Origin: Verrucomicrobia bacterium UBA1731
GTDB lineage: Bacteria > Verrucomicrobiota > Kiritimatiellia > RFP12 > UBA1067
Direction of reading: 5' to 3'
Assembly: GCA_002317575.1 (NCBI GenBank)
Contig: DCIH01000098.1
Span: forward strand, 1,050-27,634
Length of the DNA: 26,585 nt
Part shown: piece after piece, positions 23,857 to 26,585 of the stretch
Layout: every line of letters starts with the position of its first letter
Numbering within the stretch: the stretch's first letter is position 1
Translations under genes and position numbers: made by a program
The notes under the pieces: model-generated
Seen by the model: only the letters and a program-made list of their open reading frames with translations
What the model was told of the DNA's origin: nothing
Databases searched by the model: none

Positions 23857-26585
23857 ATGAGAAACATGCTGAAGAAAATCGCGTCCATGTTCGCCCTCGC
23901 TTTTGTGGCGATTGCTGTCGCCTTGCCGGCGTCCGCGCTCGACCTCGTGACGAACGGCGGGTTCGAAAGCGGCACGGCGCTATCCGGCAATTCCTGGCAC
24001 TATCACGATTCCTCCTACAAGACCGATTCGTGGTCGGGCGGATCCGGGCGTCAGAACGGCAGTTCGACGTGGGCTTCCAGCGCGTATGCCGGGTCGTATG
24101 TGATGTTCTTCCAAGGGGGCGGAGGGGCTTCGCAGACACTTAATTTTCCGGTTGCGGGCACGTATCGACTTTCCTTCGCCTATACGGCGCGTTCCGATGC
24201 GAATTACGGCAATCACTACCGTGGCGTCAGTCTTGGCTCGCTGCAGCTGATTGCGTACACGGTCACCGGATCCGATACGAGCTGGCATACGACGTATAAG
24301 GATTTCGCGGTGATGGCGCCGGGTCCGCAGACGCTGAGCTTCTACCGGACAAAGGACAACGGCGATAACGGTTCGTCCATCGACGCCGTCTCCTGCTACC
24401 TTCTCAAGCCGGTGAATGCGGTGACGGACTGCTCGTCGTGGCGGCAGGTGCGGGCGGTTCTCGAGGCGGGCTACAGCGTGCGACTCGTGAAAGACATTTA
24501 TCAGGACGACGCAACCCAGACCGGCGTCGGAAGCGGTCGGACGCAGTTTATCGACCTGAACGGCCACACCCTCTATGCCTACAACGCCAACGACCGTCAG
24601 CGTCTTTTCTATTGCTCAGGCGGCAATCTGACGATCAAGGACACCGTCGGCGGCGGTGCGATCGACGGGCGCGGCACTTCGTGCAGGTGGTATGGCGGCT
24701 GCGTGGTTTCGGAGGGTTCGGGTTCGACGGTCACCCTGGACGGCGACTTCACAATCAGGAACTTCGCCAACGCGAACGACTCGGGCGGCGAATACGACCG
24801 CGGCGGTGCGATCTGGGTCGAGAGCGGCTGTACGTTCAACATCAAGAACTGCACGATCGCGAACTGCTCGTCAACCGCCGGCGGTGGCGCGATCTACAAC
24901 AAGGGCACGGTCACGATGTCCGGCGGCACGATCGTGGATTGCCGCTCGGAAGGTTCGGCCAACGGCGGCGCCATCTTCCATGAAGCGGGCACCCTGACGC
25001 TCTCGGGCGGCATGATCACGAACTGCGCGTCGAAGGTTTGTGGCGGCGGTGTCCGCGCGACGGCCGGCACATTCAATCTCTCGGGCACGAAGATCGTCGA
25101 CTGCCGGTCGAACCGTAACGGCAACGGCATTCAGATGCACGGCTCGCTCACCTTCAACATGACGGGCGGCGAAGTCGTCGGGTGCGGCGATATCGCGGGG
25201 TCGTCCACTTCCGCCGGCAACCACGGTGGCGCGATTCTGATCTGGGACAACGTGACGGCGAATATCAAGGGCGGTGTCATCGCGAACAACTCGTCGGCGG
25301 CCGGTGGCGGCGCGATCACCTACGGCGGCACGTGTGCAGCTGTTACCATTTCCGGCGGCGTCTTCACCAATAATGTCTGCGCCGGCGGCATGGAGCTCCT
25401 TTATCGCTCGAGCGGCTCCAAGACGGCGTCCGTGACCGGCGGCTTCTTTGACAAGAACCCCATTACGACTTCGGCGAACACGACCTTCAGTGCGGTCGCC
25501 GAGACCGTGACCGGCTATGTCGCCGGCAATCCGGGCGCGGCGAACAAGGACGGCGAACTCTCTGGCGGCACTTATCCGTTCTGCCCGACGAACGAGCTCT
25601 ACACCGGCGTCGGTGTCACGATTGCGCCCGATGCGACGCTCTCCGGCTCGGGTTCAAGTTGGACTATCACCTCGACGAACTTTGTCGAATGCTCGAACTG
25701 GATACAGGTGCGCGGCAACCTCATGGCCGGAAATAATGTCATCCTGATCTCTGATGTGGAACAGGATTCAAGCGGTCAGATGCAGTTGAACGGCTCGCAG
25801 AAGGTGATGATTGACCTGAACGGTCATACGATCAAGGCGAATACGCGCGTATTCGATCTGGTGGGCACTTCGTCCAAGTTGACGATGCTCGATTCGGTCG
25901 GCGGTGGCGTAATTGACGGACAGAACATCAGCCGCACCTATGCCGGCGGTTGCGTTAAGGTTTGCAGCGGAACCACATTCGTTTTCGAGGGTGGCACGAT
26001 TCAGAACTTCAAGGTAACATCAAGCAATGGTGGTGCGGTCTACAGTGATGGAACGATCACGATGAACGGCGGCACGATCACGAACTGCGCGGCGGTCATC
26101 GGCGGCGGTGTGTATAACAACGGCTCGTTCACGATGAACGAAGGCGTCATCGAGAACTGCGCATCGACGACCACTACGGACTACTCTGGCGGCGGCGCAA
26201 TTTACATGGCCGGCGGTACGTTCACCATGAACGGCGGCACGATCTGCAACAACACGTCCGTCAAGTCCGCCGGCGCGATCTTCGGTGTCAAAGCAGCTAC
26301 TATTAATATCAACGGCGGTACGATCTCCGGCAATGTCAGCGGACAGTGCGGCGGCGCGTATTATGGTGGTTCGACCGTGACCATCCGGGGCGGACGCATC
26401 ATCAACAACCGGGCGAGCTCCGACGGCGCGCTTTCGTATTCGGGTCCGCTTACGATCTACGGTGGCGTGATCACGAACAACACCGCGACCTCGCGCAATA
26501 TGACGATCAACGCCTGCCAGAACAGCGGCACGATCTATGCGTCGACCATCTACGGCGGCATCATCGACGGCTTCATCGGCTACGA
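23857..26585 (+). CDS. Large secreted beta-helix surface protein (Pmp/adhesin-like), 3' end outside window
   Basis: At least 909 residues are open to the window edge with no stop. A signal peptide (residues 1-27, cleavage after PASA) is followed by a jelly-roll-like domain (28 to about 185) that opens with LVTNGGFESG, like CBM4/9-type modules. The rest is a right-handed beta-helix of short repeats such as GGGAIYNKGTVTMSGGTI and GTITNC, with many GGAI motifs. These recall Chlamydia polymorphic outer-membrane proteins and other autotransporter passengers. Two large modules are visible, starting at CSSW (192) and CSNW (612). AAAGGA plus the signal peptide set the start; ATG 23866 is an alternative. 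A C-terminal anchor or barrel, if any, is beyond the window. A role in adhesion or glycan binding is inferred. Confidence 0.85.
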   Translation, partial: MRNMLKKIASMFALAFVAIAVALPASALDLVTNGGFESGTALSGNSWHYHDSSYKTDSWSGGSGRQNGSSTWASSAYAGSYVMFFQGGGGASQTLNFPVAGTYRLSFAYTARSDANYGNHYRGVSLGSLQLIAYTVTGSDTSWHTTYKDFAVMAPGPQTLSFYRTKDNGDNGSSIDAVSCYLLKPVNAVTDCSSWRQVRAVLEAGYSVRLVKDIYQDDATQTGVGSGRTQFIDLNGHTLYAYNANDRQRLFYCSGGNLTIKDTVGGGAIDGRGTSCRWYGGCVVSEGSGSTVTLDGDFTIRNFANANDSGGEYDRGGAIWVESGCTFNIKNCTIANCSSTAGGGAIYNKGTVTMSGGTIVDCRSEGSANGGAIFHEAGTLTLSGGMITNCASKVCGGGVRATAGTFNLSGTKIVDCRSNRNGNGIQMHGSLTFNMTGGEVVGCGDIAGSSTSAGNHGGAILIWDNVTANIKGGVIANNSSAAGGGAITYGGTCAAVTISGGVFTNNVCAGGMELLYRSSGSKTASVTGGFFDKNPITTSANTTFSAVAETVTGYVAGNPGAANKDGELSGGTYPFCPTNELYTGVGVTIAPDATLSGSGSSWTITSTNFVECSNWIQVRGNLMAGNNVILISDVEQDSSGQMQLNGSQKVMIDLNGHTIKANTRVFDLVGTSSKLTMLDSVGGGVIDGQNISRTYAGGCVKVCSGTTFVFEGGTIQNFKVTSSNGGAVYSDGTITMNGGTITNCAAVIGGGVYNNGSFTMNEGVIENCASTTTTDYSGGGAIYMAGGTFTMNGGTICNNTSVKSAGAIFGVKAATININGGTISGNVSGQCGGAYYGGSTVTIRGGRIINNRASSDGALSYSGPLTIYGGVITNNTATSRNMTINACQNSGTIYASTIYGGIIDGFIGY
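24421..25680 (+). repeat. Beta-helix module 1 of the surface protein
   Basis: This 420-codon module opens with DCSSWRQVRAVLEAGYSV, then DLNGHT at residue 233 and VGGGAIDG near 264. It then gives a run of GGAI/TMSGGTI coils. Its landmarks recur 417-420 residues later. Confidence 0.7.
25681..26585 (+). repeat. Beta-helix module 2 of the surface protein (incomplete)
   Basis: The second copy begins ECSNWIQVRGNLMAGNNV, with DLNGHT at residue 653 (exactly 420 after the first) and VGGGVIDG near 681. It continues past the window edge. The copies are well diverged, so the duplication is not recent. Confidence 0.7.

Noticed and set aside
23857..26585. The GGC-rich repeats as a CRISPR-like or tandem DNA repeat
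   Set aside because: The repetition is at protein level, with unequal unit lengths and diverged bases inside one open frame; there is no constant repeat and unique spacer pattern.

Overview
The window is about 26.6 kb of high-GC bacterial DNA with tightly packed genes and no tRNA, rRNA, CRISPR array, insertion sequence or integrase that I could see. It suggests an anaerobic, polysaccharide-degrading member of the Verrucomicrobiota/PVC lineage, with Kiritimatiellae as my best guess. This is inferred from the many secreted TIM-barrel glycosidases, Tat-exported oxidoreductases, multi-enzyme fusions and a GGAI-rich beta-helix surface protein. I cannot confirm it without a database search.

Layout. 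Positions 1-2578 are housekeeping: the end of metK, a PHP-type histidinol-phosphatase overlapping it, and a CCA-adding tRNA nucleotidyltransferase with its own promoter. The stop of cca overlaps the start (ATGA) of a 1,257-residue secreted fusion of a GH20-like, an SGNH-esterase and a GH140/DUF4038-like module. From there to 22682 every gene is on the plus strand and nearly all are secreted. In order they are a GH42-like TIM-barrel protein, a Tat/lipoprotein sugar isomerase-like protein, a secreted SIS-like protein, a second GH42-like paralogue, a tandem double esterase, a Tat FAD oxidoreductase, a sialidase-like/metallophosphatase lipoprotein, an unassigned TIM-barrel glycosidase, and a Tat Gfo/Idh/MocA oxidoreductase. 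A convergent EamA transporter (22689-23600, minus) follows. A large beta-helix protein starts at 23857 and runs off the end of the window.

How the genes may work together. The plus-strand block looks like a glycan utilisation locus without SusC/D. It carries glycosidases, three esterase active sites, a phosphatase, and three Tat-type enzymes (FAD oxidoreductase, NAD(P)-type Gfo/Idh/MocA, metal-dependent isomerase/epimerase-fold) that could oxidise and cleave sugars outside the cytoplasm. No sulfatase is present. The substrate cannot be read from the sequence.

Regulation. Six sites share an extended -10 element, TGnTATAAT or one mismatch from it, with no convincing -35 at most of them. At two sites (6428-6433 and 23609-23614 minus) the -10 lies so close to the start codon that the transcripts are predicted to be leaderless. 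At two others (10961-10987 and 12966-12985) short inverted repeats flank the -10 and could be operators. These promoters suggest transcription units cca-2575, 6440-8491-9408, 11032, 13037-14809-16270-19069, and 21285.
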